Of a stretch of 46,908 nucleotides of DNA, positions 1-8,996 are shown one piece after another; position 1 is the stretch's first letter; each line of letters begins with the position of its first letter. The notes below the pieces were generated by a model. That model had not been told where the DNA came from and made no database searches. It was given only the letters and a program-made list of their open reading frames with translations. The stretch comes from DAIDKA01 sp035506335. Lineage in GTDB: Bacteria; Pseudomonadota; Gammaproteobacteria; Steroidobacterales; Steroidobacteraceae. The stretch lies in the NCBI GenBank assembly GCA_035506335.1, contig DATJPN010000106.1:1-46908 (forward strand). Reading direction: 5' to 3'. The position numbers were made by a program, and so were the translations under genes.

Positions 1-2486
1 TCACGCCCCTCGGGCGACGCATCGCCTCGCTCCCCTGCGATCCGAAGCTCGGCCGGATGCTGCTGGCCGCAGCAGGCCTGGGCTGCCTGTCCGAAATGCT
101 CATCATTGCGGCATTCCTGGCTTCCCAGGACCCCAGGGAGCGGCCCGCCGATGCCCAGCAGCAGGCCGACGAGGCACACGCCGGTTACGCGGATCCGCGC
201 TCCGACTTCGTGACGGCGCTCAACCTGTGGCAGCGCTTTCACGCACAGGCCGGGACCCTGGGCGGCGCCGCCCTGCGCAGGTGGTGCCGTGAGAACTTCC
301 TCTCCTTCGTGCGCCTGCGCGAGTGGCAGGACCTGCATGCGCAGCTCGCCGCCGCGGCGCAGGAACTGCACCTGAAGCGCAATGCGGGCGCGGCCCGTCA
401 CGCCGATCTGCATCGCGCGGTGCTGTGCGGACTGCTCGGCTCGATCGGCACGCTGGACGAGCGGCGCGAATACTGCGGCGCGCGCGGCAGCCGCTTCGTG
501 ATCGCCCCGGGCACGCCGCTGGCGGCGAGGCCCCCGAAGTGGATCGTCGCCGCACAGCTGCAGGAGACCACCCGCCTGTATGCGCGCATGGTCGCCGCGG
601 TCCAGCCCGGCTGGATCGAGAGCGTCGCGTCCCATCTGCTGCGCCGTGAGTACTCCGATCCGCACTGGGTGAGTTCCCGCGGCCAGGTGAGCGCCTATGA
701 GTCCGTGACGCTCTATGGCCTGCAGCTGGCGCGCGCCCGCAGAGTGAGCTACGGAGCGGTCGCGCCGCTTGCCGCGCACGAGATCTTCGTCCAGGAGGCG
801 CTGGTCGCCGGCCGCAGCAGCATCGATGAGCCCTTCGTCAGGGCCAATCGCGAGCTGCGGGCCCACGTCGAGGGGCTCGAAGCCCGCATCCGCCGCCGCG
901 ACATCCTGGTGGATGAGTCCGCCCAGGCACGCTTCTATGCGACCCGCATCCCGGAGCAGGTGAACTCCGTCGCCGGCTTCACGACCTGGTGGCGCACGGT
1001 CGCTTCGGCCACTCCACGGCTTCTGCACATGAGCCTCGGGGATCTGTGCCGCCGCGAGGCTCCCGAGGCCGGGGACGAGAACTACCCCCAGACCCTGCTC
1101 GTCGCCGGCAACCACCTGCCGCTGCGCTACCTGTTCGAACCCGGCGCCGCCGCCGACGGCATCACGCTCGACGTGCCCGAACAGCTGCTCGAGGAACTGG
1201 ACGGCGAGCAGCTCGCGTGGCTGGTGCCCGGTGCGCGCCTGGAGAAGATCGCCGAACTGCTGCGCTCCTTGCCGAAGGCCATCCGCCGCCAGATCGTGCC
1301 GGTCACCGACCATGCCCGCCTCGCGCTGGGTTCGCTGCCCGCGGGCCCGCTGCCACCGCTGCACGCCTGGCTCGCCGCGTGGATCACGGCGCGCACCGGC
1401 ACCGCGATCGGGCCCGCGGACCTCGCCGCCGCGGTGCTGCCCGATCACCTCAAGCTGAACATCCGCGTCCTGGACGGGGTCGCGGATGCCGGCGCGGCGA
1501 GCGGCACGACGCCACATGTCCTCGCCGCGGGCCGGGACCTCGCGCTGCTGCGACGCCAGGTGCGCGGGTCGCGCGAGCGCGCGCACCCGGCTCCCCGGGC
1601 ACAGGGGCCGGACAGCCATCGCAGCTGGGACTTCGGACCGCTGCCCGAGGTGCGTCCGGCGGTGCGCTCCGGCGTGAGCTTCAACGTCTGGCCCACGCTG
1701 CTCGATACCGGCACGGGCGCCGCCGTGATCGAGGCGCGCAGCCGCTCCGAGGCCCTGGAGCTGTTGCGCGCCGGGCTCACGCGCCTCGCCGTGCTGGCCC
1801 TGCCGCATCTCGCGCGGCACCTCACCCAGCGCATCGGCGCGGACCGTTCACTGGTGCTGCTGGCACAGGGCCTGGACACACCGCGCCCCCGGGGGGCGGC
1901 GGTGACGGATCGCATCTTCCAGGAGTGCTTCTTCGACTCCGACCAGGAACTGCCTCGCGACGCGGATGCCTTCGGGCGGCGCCTGGACGCGCGCCGGGGG
2001 CTGCTCGATGCCACGGCCACGCGGCTCATCGCCCTCCTGCACCGCATACTCGAGGAACGCCGCGCCGCACGCGCGGCCCTCGACGCGCTGAGCGGCGCCG
2101 CGTTCGCCGCGGGCGTCGCGCAGCTGCGCATCCAGCTCGACACGCTGGTGGGCGAGGGTTTTCCGCGGTCCCCGGCGCAGCCCTGGTTCGAGCAGCTGCC
2201 GCGATATCTCAAGGCGATCGGGCGCCGGGCGCAGCGCATGCGCACGAACCTCGAGCGCGACAGCGCGCTCGAGGCGCGCATCCGCCCCTTCGACGAGCAG
2301 TACCGTCGATTCATCGCGCGCGGCGTGCCCGGGTCGCGACTGCCGGCCCTGCGGCAGTTGCGCTGGATGCTGGAGGAGTTTCGCGTTTCGCTGCACGCCC
2401 AGGAGCTGCGCACCCTGCAGCCGGTTTCCGAGAGGCGCCTGCAGGAACTGGTCGACCAGGTGCTGCACCCGCGAGCGGATCCCTAG
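1..2486 (+). CDS. hrpA: ATP-dependent RNA helicase HrpA, C-terminal part (5' end outside window)
   Basis: The frame is open from base 3 and begins in the middle of a protein; the first ATG at 57 is internal. The opening residues TPLGRRIASLPCDPKLGRML, followed by SQDPRERP and then ADEAHAGYADPRSDFVTALN, are the helicase-associated (HA2) region of DEAH-box HrpA proteins. The remaining 700 or so residues fit the OB-fold and the long DUF3418-type tail that HrpA has and shorter DEAH helicases lack. HrpA proteins are about 1300 residues, so roughly 500 N-terminal residues, including the DEAH motor motifs, lie upstream. Family knowledge: HrpA unwinds RNA and helps clear stalled ribosomes. The gene ends with TAG, and the next gene starts 71 bases on with its own ribosome binding site, so co-transcription is uncertain. 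Confidence 0.93.
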   Translation, partial: TPLGRRIASLPCDPKLGRMLLAAAGLGCLSEMLIIAAFLASQDPRERPADAQQQADEAHAGYADPRSDFVTALNLWQRFHAQAGTLGGAALRRWCRENFLSFVRLREWQDLHAQLAAAAQELHLKRNAGAARHADLHRAVLCGLLGSIGTLDERREYCGARGSRFVIAPGTPLAARPPKWIVAAQLQETTRLYARMVAAVQPGWIESVASHLLRREYSDPHWVSSRGQVSAYESVTLYGLQLARARRVSYGAVAPLAAHEIFVQEALVAGRSSIDEPFVRANRELRAHVEGLEARIRRRDILVDESAQARFYATRIPEQVNSVAGFTTWWRTVASATPRLLHMSLGDLCRREAPEAGDENYPQTLLVAGNHLPLRYLFEPGAAADGITLDVPEQLLEELDGEQLAWLVPGARLEKIAELLRSLPKAIRRQIVPVTDHARLALGSLPAGPLPPLHAWLAAWITARTGTAIGPADLAAAVLPDHLKLNIRVLDGVADAGAASGTTPHVLAAGRDLALLRRQVRGSRERAHPAPRAQGPDSHRSWDFGPLPEVRPAVRSGVSFNVWPTLLDTGTGAAVIEARSRSEALELLRAGLTRLAVLALPHLARHLTQRIGADRSLVLLAQGLDTPRPRGAAVTDRIFQECFFDSDQELPRDADAFGRRLDARRGLLDATATRLIALLHRILEERRAARAALDALSGAAFAAGVAQLRIQLDTLVGEGFPRSPAQPWFEQLPRYLKAIGRRAQRMRTNLERDSALEARIRPFDEQYRRFIARGVPGSRLPALRQLRWMLEEFRVSLHAQELRTLQPVSERRLQELVDQVLHPRADP

Positions 2487-2557
2487 CGGGCTTGCCACCC
2501 GCCCCGCCCGCGGTCCAAGCTTGTCTTGCGCCACGAAGCCGGCGCACGAGGTAAGTC

Positions 2558-3751
2558 ATGTCGACCGACACGACGGGCAGCGCCTACGGGCGCCCACCCG
2601 CGCACTTCGACGCAGCCCTCGCCGCGGTTGGCCCCGGAACCGCCTGCGGGGAGCTGCTGCGCCGGTACTGGCACCCGCTCGGCCTGTCCGCGAGCCTGCA
2701 GTCCACGCCGCGCAGGATACGGATCCTGGGAGAGGACCTGGTGCTGTTCCGCGATCTGAAGGGCCGCCCGGGGCTGCTGTATCCGCGCTGCATGCATCGC
2801 GGCACGAACCTGTACTACGGACGGGTCGAGCCGGATGGCATCCGCTGCTGCTACCACGGCTGGCTCTTCGACGTCGAGGGCCGGTGCCTGGACCAGCCCT
2901 GCGAGCCGGATCACGGCCGGCATCGCGACAGCGCGCGGCAGCCCTGGTATCCGGTGCAGGAGCGCTACGGACTGGTCTTCGGATACCTGGGGCCGCCCCA
3001 CCGGCGCCCGCTGCTGCCGGCCTACGACAATCTCGAGACCCTGGGGCCCGGCGAAACCCTGTGGCACAGCTACGGCGGCTTCGGAGCCACGGGCGATGAC
3101 TCACTGCCGGTCGTGCCCTACAGCTGGCTGCACATGAATGACAACGTCATGGACCCGTTCCACGTGCAGGTCCTGCACTCCACGTTCAGTACCGTACAGT
3201 TCGTGCCCCAGTTCGCCGTGATGCCACGGGTGGATTTCTTCGAGACCGAGGCCGGCGTGTGCTACTCGGCCGTGCGGCAATTGCCCGATGGTCGCGAGGT
3301 GGACCGGATCTCCTCCTGGCTGCTGCCGAACATCATGAGCGTGCCTGATGTCACGCTGAAAGCCGGTCCGTCCACCGGCGTTTCCTGGGTCGTGCCGGTC
3401 GATGACACGCACTACGTGCAGGCCATGGTCGCCAGGGTTCCGAAGGACGTGCCGTTGCGCAGCATGCTGTACAACGGCAAGACCTGGGGCCAGATGAGCG
3501 AGGCGGAACACCGCGCCACGCCCGGAGATTTCGAGGCCCAGGCCGGCCAGGGTCCGATCACGCTGCACTCCGACGAACATCTGGTGAGCTCCGACCGGGG
3601 TATCATGATGCTGCGGCGCATGCTGCAGCAGCAGATCGAAGTCGTGGCCGCCGGCGGCGACCCCATCGGCGTGCGCTTCGCTCCGGAGTCGGCCCTGGTG
3701 AAGGTCCCCTCCGGCAACTTCTACCGCGCGAGGCAGGCGGCCCAGGGCTGA
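2558..3751 (+). CDS. Rieske [2Fe-2S] aromatic ring-hydroxylating oxygenase, alpha-subunit type
   Basis: This is a 397-residue terminal oxygenase. The Rieske cluster ligands are C78/H80 in CMHRG and C97/H100 in CCYHGW. The mononuclear iron site is visible as D195-x3-D199-x2-H202-x4-H207. The N-terminal LLRRYWHP motif is typical of phthalate-dioxygenase-like and related oxygenases. Such enzymes hydroxylate or demethylate an organic substrate using electrons from a reductase. The substrate cannot be read from the sequence, and no ferredoxin or reductase gene is near. The ATG at 2558 follows GAGGTA at a suitable distance. The stop is 2 bases before the next gene, so the two are almost certainly co-transcribed. 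A fatty-acid, sterol or amine substrate is as possible as an aromatic one. Confidence 0.92.
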   Translation: MSTDTTGSAYGRPPAHFDAALAAVGPGTACGELLRRYWHPLGLSASLQSTPRRIRILGEDLVLFRDLKGRPGLLYPRCMHRGTNLYYGRVEPDGIRCCYHGWLFDVEGRCLDQPCEPDHGRHRDSARQPWYPVQERYGLVFGYLGPPHRRPLLPAYDNLETLGPGETLWHSYGGFGATGDDSLPVVPYSWLHMNDNVMDPFHVQVLHSTFSTVQFVPQFAVMPRVDFFETEAGVCYSAVRQLPDGREVDRISSWLLPNIMSVPDVTLKAGPSTGVSWVVPVDDTHYVQAMVARVPKDVPLRSMLYNGKTWGQMSEAEHRATPGDFEAQAGQGPITLHSDEHLVSSDRGIMMLRRMLQQQIEVVAAGGDPIGVRFAPESALVKVPSGNFYRARQAAQG

Positions 3752-3753
3752 AC

Positions 3754-4173
3754 ATGTTGCGATTGAGGTTCTATTCACCCGGGCGGGGAGCCGCCGAGAG
3801 CATCGAGCCGGGAGAGTTCTTCCGCTTCATCGGCGGCATGCTCTGCCGCGGCGCCGGAAACGACGCCGTGGCGACCTGGATGTCCGGCTGGCTGCTGCGG
3901 GATGCCGAATTCGCGCGTGCCGAGTCGCTGGATCCGGTGGTCATCTATTTCGAGAACAGCGCCGGGCTCGCCTCCTGCGCCTATGGACCGTTCGAAGGAC
4001 TTCATGTCACCGACGGTGCGGCCTGGGCCGGCGCCCGCCAACTGGCTCGCCTGGATCCCCGGACCCTGCTGTGGCATCCGCCCCGGGCCGCCGACGGGTG
4101 GGCTTCGTTGCTGGTGGCGCCTCCCGGAAGGTCCCGGTTCGATCTGGCCGGGGACCGGGGACGGCGCACTTAA
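3754..4173 (+). CDS. Hypothetical protein coupled to the Rieske oxygenase
   Basis: This encodes 139 residues that I do not recognise. It starts with ATG two bases after the Rieske stop codon, so translation is probably coupled. No signal peptide, membrane segment, Cys-rich metal motif or nucleotide-binding loop is visible. The N-terminal half is mixed hydrophobic and charged (SPGRGAAESIEPGEFFRFIG), and the C-terminus is rich in Pro, Arg and Gly. It contains WHPPRAADGWASLLVAPPG. The size and position would suit an accessory or beta-like subunit, but I see no beta-subunit signature, so no function is assigned. The opposite strand has long open frames here that are composition shadows. Confidence 0.6.
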   Translation: MLRLRFYSPGRGAAESIEPGEFFRFIGGMLCRGAGNDAVATWMSGWLLRDAEFARAESLDPVVIYFENSAGLASCAYGPFEGLHVTDGAAWAGARQLARLDPRTLLWHPPRAADGWASLLVAPPGRSRFDLAGDRGRRT

Positions 4174-4340
4174 CCATCGCCCGGTGCAACCGGTGATCCC
4201 CGGATAGCAGTTCGTTATTCCAGGACAATCTGTTACCCAACCCATGACATCCTGCATGGTAATCTTCGGCCCCGCGTGGCCGTGGGCGACCTGCGCAGGC
4301 AGCATCAGAGCCGAAACTGGCTTCCAGTCCGGGTGTCAAA

Positions 4341-4363
4341 CAAGTACCAGGTACAAGTACCAG
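4341..4363. promoter_or_regulatory. GTACC direct/inverted repeat, operator-like, upstream of the RND operon
   Basis: The 10-mer CAAGTACCAG occurs at 4341-4350 and again at 4354-4363, a 13-base period. Because GGTAC lies between the copies, the block can also be read as overlapping inverted repeats (GTACC-A-GGTAC and GGTAC-AA-GTACC). It is 82 to 122 bases before the possible starts of the adaptor gene, a usual place for a repressor or activator site. RND efflux operons are often controlled by TetR, MarR or two-component regulators, but no regulator gene is in the window, so the binding protein is unknown. The rest of the 4174-4444 gap holds a weak CCGGT/ACCGG hairpin at 4181-4193 just after the preceding gene, and nothing else I can name. 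Confidence 0.4.
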
Positions 4364-4462
4364 AAGTGAACCAACCCGGCCGCCCTTGATACCGGAACCT
4401 GTCGCCGGCAGCGCCGGCGCGGGTGAAGGTCGCGGCGAGATCTTTTGAATTGCGGGGAAACT

Positions 4463-5857
4463 GTGCAGAACGAACTTGACCCGGAGACCCAGGTCTCCTC
4501 CTCCGGACCGTGGGCATTCCTGCGCCGCAATCGGCTTCTCATCGTCATATTGATCGTCCTGGTCGTCGGCGGCGGCTGGTTCCTGCACCGCACGAAGCAG
4601 CAGAACGCGGCCAACACCCGCCCGAACTTTGCCGCCGCATTCGGCAACGCCGTGGCCGTTTCCGTGGCGACCGTCCAGAGCGGGGATATCGTCGTGCGCA
4701 TTCCGGGCCTGGGCACGGTCACGCCGCTGACCACGGTGACCGTCAAGGCCCAGGTCAGCGGCATCCTGCAGAAGGTCAACTTCAAGGAAGGCCAGATGGT
4801 CAGGAAGGGCGAGCTGCTCGCCGTGATCGACCCCAGGCCCTTCGAGGCATCCCTCGCCCAGGCCAAAGCGAACCTCGCGCGCGACGAGGCCTTGCTGGCG
4901 GATGCGCAACTGAACATGAAACGCTACGAGGACCTCATCAAGGAGGACTCGGTGTCGCAACAGCAGGTGGACACGCAGCGCTCGACGGTCGGCCAGGACG
5001 AGGGTTCGGTCGCCTCGGACAAGGCCCAGGTGAAGACCGCCGAACTGAACCTGGGCTACACCCAGATCACCTCCCCCATCGACGGGCGGGTCGGTCTGCG
5101 GCAGGTGGACCCGGGCAATTACGTGACCCCCGGGGACGCCAACGGCGTCGCAGTGGTCACGCAGCTGCATCCGATCTCGGTGCTGTTCACGGTGCCTGAG
5201 GACAACGTCCCGAACATCATGCGCCAGCTCAAGGCGGGTGCGACCCTGGCCGTCGAGGCCACCGGCCGTGCCAACTCCGAACACCTCGCGGACGGCTACC
5301 TCGCCAACACCGACAACGTGATCGATACGACCACCGGCACCCTCAAGCTGCGGGCCGAATTCGACAACAGCGACCAGGCCCTGTTCCCGGGACAGTTCGT
5401 CAACGTCAGCCTGGTGGTCACGACGCTCAAGAACCAGATCGTGATTCCCGCGGCGGCGGTGCGCCGCGGCGCCCCCAACGGTGTGCAGAGCGCCTTCGTC
5501 TATCTGGTGAATGCCAACAATACGGTCTCGGTGCGCCCGGTGGAGCTCGGCGTGGTGGACGGGGAGACACAGGCGGTCAAATCCGGCGTCGAGCTCAACG
5601 ACGTCGTCGTGACCGACGGCGGTGACCGTCTGCGCGACGGCGCGGCGGTGCAGCTGCCGGAGGCGACTGCCGCCGCGGTCGCCAAGGCCCGCGCCCAGGC
5701 GCAGGCCGAACGCAAGAACGAGTCGAGATTCCCCAATGCCCGATTCCGTCGCAGGAACGGCCAGGGCGGTCCCCCGGGGGGATTCGGCGGCAGGCCCCCC
5801 GGCGGCTTCGGCGGCGGGTTCGGCGGCGGCAGGCCCCCCGGCGGTGGCCCGCCGTGA
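4463..5857 (+). CDS. mdtA: RND efflux periplasmic adaptor (MdtA/AcrA-like membrane fusion protein)
   Basis: This is a membrane-fusion protein of about 464 residues. An N-terminal anchor (LLIVILIVLVVGG) is followed by the lipoyl half-motif VTVKAQVSGILQKVNFKEGQ, an alpha-hairpin (SLAQAKANLARDEALLADAQ onward), the second lipoyl half SPIDGRVGLRQVDPGNYV, and the beta-barrel with FPGQFVNVSLVV. Adaptors of this type link an inner-membrane RND pump to an outer-membrane TolC-like channel. The start is uncertain: GTG at 4463 has GGGGAA just upstream, while TTG at 4445 would add six residues. The last 35 or so residues are an unusual Gly/Pro-rich tail (repeats of PPGGFGG). The order adaptor, pump, pump matches mdtABC. 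No TolC gene is in the window, so the outer channel must be encoded elsewhere. Confidence 0.9.
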   Translation: MQNELDPETQVSSSGPWAFLRRNRLLIVILIVLVVGGGWFLHRTKQQNAANTRPNFAAAFGNAVAVSVATVQSGDIVVRIPGLGTVTPLTTVTVKAQVSGILQKVNFKEGQMVRKGELLAVIDPRPFEASLAQAKANLARDEALLADAQLNMKRYEDLIKEDSVSQQQVDTQRSTVGQDEGSVASDKAQVKTAELNLGYTQITSPIDGRVGLRQVDPGNYVTPGDANGVAVVTQLHPISVLFTVPEDNVPNIMRQLKAGATLAVEATGRANSEHLADGYLANTDNVIDTTTGTLKLRAEFDNSDQALFPGQFVNVSLVVTTLKNQIVIPAAAVRRGAPNGVQSAFVYLVNANNTVSVRPVELGVVDGETQAVKSGVELNDVVVTDGGDRLRDGAAVQLPEATAAAVAKARAQAQAERKNESRFPNARFRRRNGQGGPPGGFGGRPPGGFGGGFGGGRPPGGGPP

Positions 5858-5885
5858 TGGGGGTTGCGATCCGGCGGTCCGCCCG

Positions 5886-8800
5886 ATGAACCCGTCACGC
5901 ATATTCGTCCTGCGGCCGGTGGCGACCACGCTGCTGATGATCGCGATCCTCGTCGTCGGCATGATCGGCTACACCCAGCTGCCGCTGGCCGCGCTGCCGG
6001 AGGTCTCCTACCCGACCATCCAGGTGCAGACTTTCTATCCGGGTGCCAGTCCCGAGGTCATCACCTCGGCGATCACGGCGCCGCTGGAGAAGCAGTTCGG
6101 CCTGATGCCGGGACTGAACCAGATGTCCTCGACGAGCTCCGCGGGGGCCTCGGTCATCACCATGCAGTTCACCCTGGCGCTGGCGATCGACATCGCGGAG
6201 CAGGAAGTCCAGGCCGCCATCAGCGGCGCACAGAACCTGCTGCCACAGGACCTGCCCGCGCCGCCGATCTACGCGAAGGTGAATCCCGCCGATGCACCGG
6301 TGCTGACCCTCGGAGTGACCTCCGAAGTGCTGCCGCTGACGCAGGTGGAGGACATGGCCGACATCCGCATCGCCCAGAAGCTCTCGCAGGTGAAGGGCGT
6401 GGGCGTGGTCAGCATCAGCGGCGGCCAGCGCCCGGCCGTGCGCGTCGTGGTCAATCCCCGCGCCCTGGCGGCCTACGGGCTGAACCTCGATGACCTGCGC
6501 ACGACCATCAGCGTCGCCAACCAGAACGGTCCCAAGGGCACCTTCGACGGGCCGACGCGCGCCTACACCATCAATACCAACGATCAGCTGCGCAGCGCGA
6601 CGGAGTATTCGAACATCGTCGTGGCCTACCGCAACGGTGCGCCGGTGCGCCTCAAGGATGTCGCGAACCTCATCGAGGCGCCCGAGAATACCAAGCTCGC
6701 GGCGTGGATGAACCGCACGCCCGCCCTCATCATCAACGTCCAGCGGCAGCCCGGCGCCAACGTCGTCGACGTGGTGGACGAGATCAACGCCATGCTGCCG
6801 GGGCTCAAGGCGACCCTGCCCGCCGGGGTCGACGTGAAGCCGCTCACGGACCGCACCACCACGATCCGCGCGTCCATCAAGGACGTGCAGTTCGAAATGA
6901 TCCTGGCCGTGGTGCTCGTGGTGCTGGTCATCTTCATGTTCCTGCGCGACCTGCGCGCCACCCTGATTCCGAGCCTCTCCGTGCCGCTGTCCCTGATCGG
7001 CACCTTCGCGATCATGTATCTGGCCGGCTACAGCCTGAACAACCTGTCGCTGATGGCGCTGACCATCGCCACGGGCTTCGTCGTCGATGACGCGATCGTG
7101 ATGATCGAGAACATCTCGCGCTACATCGAGGCCGGGGAGGCGCCGCTCGATGCCGCCCTGAAGGGGGCCGGCCAGATCGGCTTCACGATCATCTCGCTCA
7201 CCGTGTCGCTGCTGGCGGTGCTGATACCACTGCTGTTCATGCAGGACGTGGTCGGGCGGCTGTTCCGCGAGTTCGCGGTGACCCTCGCCGTGACCATCAT
7301 CATCTCGGCGGTCGTGTCGCTGACGCTGGTCCCGATGCTGTGCGCCCTGCTGCTCAAGCAGCGCGACCATGGCGACCCCGGACACGTGGACCGTTCGAAG
7401 TGGCTGGAGCCGATCATCGCCTGGTACGGGCGCCAGCTCACCTGGGTGCTGAATCACCAGCGCCTGACCCTGTACGTCGCGGTCGCGACGCTCGCCGTCA
7501 CCGCCGGCCTGTACATCCTGATCCCGAAGGGGTTCTTCCCCGACCAGGACACGGGCCTGATCCAGGGCGTTTCGGTGGCCACCCAGTCCATATCCTACGA
7601 GGCCATGGCGGAGCGCCAGCAGGCCCTCGCCGCCGCCGTGCTCAAGGACCCGGATGTCCAGAGCCTCTCATCCTTCATCGGCGTCGACGGCAACAACGTC
7701 ACGCTCAACAGCGGCCGCTTCCTGATCAACCTGAAGCCGCGGGACCAGCGCGATTCGACCGTCAACGGGGTCATCCACCGCCTGCAGCAGGAGATCGCGG
7801 GCGTGCCGGGCATCACCCTGTACATGCAGCCCGCGCAGGACCTGTCGCTGGACAACACCGTCAGCCGCACGCAGTACCAGTTCATTCTCGAGAGCGCCAG
7901 TTCCGACACCCTCGGCACCTGGACGCCGAAGCTGGTGGCGGCCCTGCGCGACCGCCCGGAGCTCTCCGACGTGGTGAGCAACCTGGAGGACAACGGGCTC
8001 GCGGCGTTCATCACCATCGACCGCGACACCGCGGCGCGTCTGGGCGTGAGCGTCGGAACGGTGGACAACGCCCTGTACGACGCCTTCGGCCAGCGCATCG
8101 TCTCCACCATCTTCACCCAGTCGAACCAGTACCGCGTCATCATCGAGGCCGATCCGAAGAACTATGCCTCGACCGATTCGATCCAGTCGCTGTTCGTTCC
8201 TTCGGCGGCCGGCGGCCAGATCCCGTTGTCGGCGCTGGCGAAGGTCGAAATGCAGGCACGGCCGCTGCTGATCAATCACCTCGCGCAGTTCCCGGCAGCA
8301 ACGGTCTCGTTCAACCTGGCCCAGGGCTCCTCTCTGGGCGCCGCGGTGGACGCCATCGAGAAGGTCGAGCAGTCACTGGGGATGCCGAGCAGCGTCTCGA
8401 CCACCTTCGAAGGCGCTGCGCTCGCCTTCCGCAACAACCTCACCAACGAGCTGCTGCTGCTGCTGGCCGCGGTGCTGGTCATGTACATCGTGCTCGGCGT
8501 TCTGTACGAGAGCTTCATCCATCCGGTCACGATCCTCTCGACGCTGCCGTCGGCGGGCATCGGTGCGCTGCTGGCATTGATCGTCTTCGGCGACGACCTG
8601 ACGATCATCGCGCTGATCGGCATCATCCTGCTGATCGGCATCGTCAAGAAGAACGCCATCCTGATGATCGACTTCGCGATCGACGCGGAACGCAACCAGG
8701 GCATGGACCCGCGTGAGGCCATCTACCAGGCCTGCCTGCTGCGCTTCCGGCCCATCCTGATGACGACGGTGGCGGCGATCTTCGGCGCCCTGCCCCTGAT

Positions 8801-8996
8801 GTTCGGCACCGGCACCGGCTCGGAGCTGCGTCATCCGCTGGGCGTCACCATCGTCGGCGGCCTGCTGGTGAGCCAGGTCCTGACCCTGTTCACCACCCCG
8901 GTCATATACCTGGCCTTCGACCGCATCGCCAAGCGCATCGGCGGCAGGTCCGCGGCCAGCGTGCCGCTCGGATCACTGGCGGACCAGGCCACTTGA
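5886..8996 (+). CDS. mdtB: RND multidrug efflux transporter, MdtB-like
   Basis: This 1036-residue RND pump is close to the usual length. The ATG at 5886 gives the classic N-terminus MNPSRIFVLRPVATTLLMIA. The TM4 proton-relay aspartates are D401 and D402 in GFVVDDAIVMIEN, and the TM10 lysine is in GIVKKNAILMIDFAI. Porter-domain motifs such as FYPGASPEV are present. It should export hydrophobic compounds using the proton gradient, with the adaptor upstream. It starts 28 bases after the adaptor stop and overlaps the next pump gene by four bases. Two different RND subunits in tandem form heteromeric pumps in MdtABC. The substrate range cannot be deduced. Confidence 0.94.
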   Translation: MNPSRIFVLRPVATTLLMIAILVVGMIGYTQLPLAALPEVSYPTIQVQTFYPGASPEVITSAITAPLEKQFGLMPGLNQMSSTSSAGASVITMQFTLALAIDIAEQEVQAAISGAQNLLPQDLPAPPIYAKVNPADAPVLTLGVTSEVLPLTQVEDMADIRIAQKLSQVKGVGVVSISGGQRPAVRVVVNPRALAAYGLNLDDLRTTISVANQNGPKGTFDGPTRAYTINTNDQLRSATEYSNIVVAYRNGAPVRLKDVANLIEAPENTKLAAWMNRTPALIINVQRQPGANVVDVVDEINAMLPGLKATLPAGVDVKPLTDRTTTIRASIKDVQFEMILAVVLVVLVIFMFLRDLRATLIPSLSVPLSLIGTFAIMYLAGYSLNNLSLMALTIATGFVVDDAIVMIENISRYIEAGEAPLDAALKGAGQIGFTIISLTVSLLAVLIPLLFMQDVVGRLFREFAVTLAVTIIISAVVSLTLVPMLCALLLKQRDHGDPGHVDRSKWLEPIIAWYGRQLTWVLNHQRLTLYVAVATLAVTAGLYILIPKGFFPDQDTGLIQGVSVATQSISYEAMAERQQALAAAVLKDPDVQSLSSFIGVDGNNVTLNSGRFLINLKPRDQRDSTVNGVIHRLQQEIAGVPGITLYMQPAQDLSLDNTVSRTQYQFILESASSDTLGTWTPKLVAALRDRPELSDVVSNLEDNGLAAFITIDRDTAARLGVSVGTVDNALYDAFGQRIVSTIFTQSNQYRVIIEADPKNYASTDSIQSLFVPSAAGGQIPLSALAKVEMQARPLLINHLAQFPAATVSFNLAQGSSLGAAVDAIEKVEQSLGMPSSVSTTFEGAALAFRNNLTNELLLLLAAVLVMYIVLGVLYESFIHPVTILSTLPSAGIGALLALIVFGDDLTIIALIGIILLIGIVKKNAILMIDFAIDAERNQGMDPREAIYQACLLRFRPILMTTVAAIFGALPLMFGTGTGSELRHPLGVTIVGGLLVSQVLTLFTTPVIYLAFDRIAKRIGGRSAASVPLGSLADQAT

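Noticed and set aside
4007..5962. A 651-codon minus-strand frame opposite the adaptor gene
   Set aside because: It is Arg/Gly/His-rich and repetitive, opposite a well-conserved gene, and lacks a ribosome binding site.
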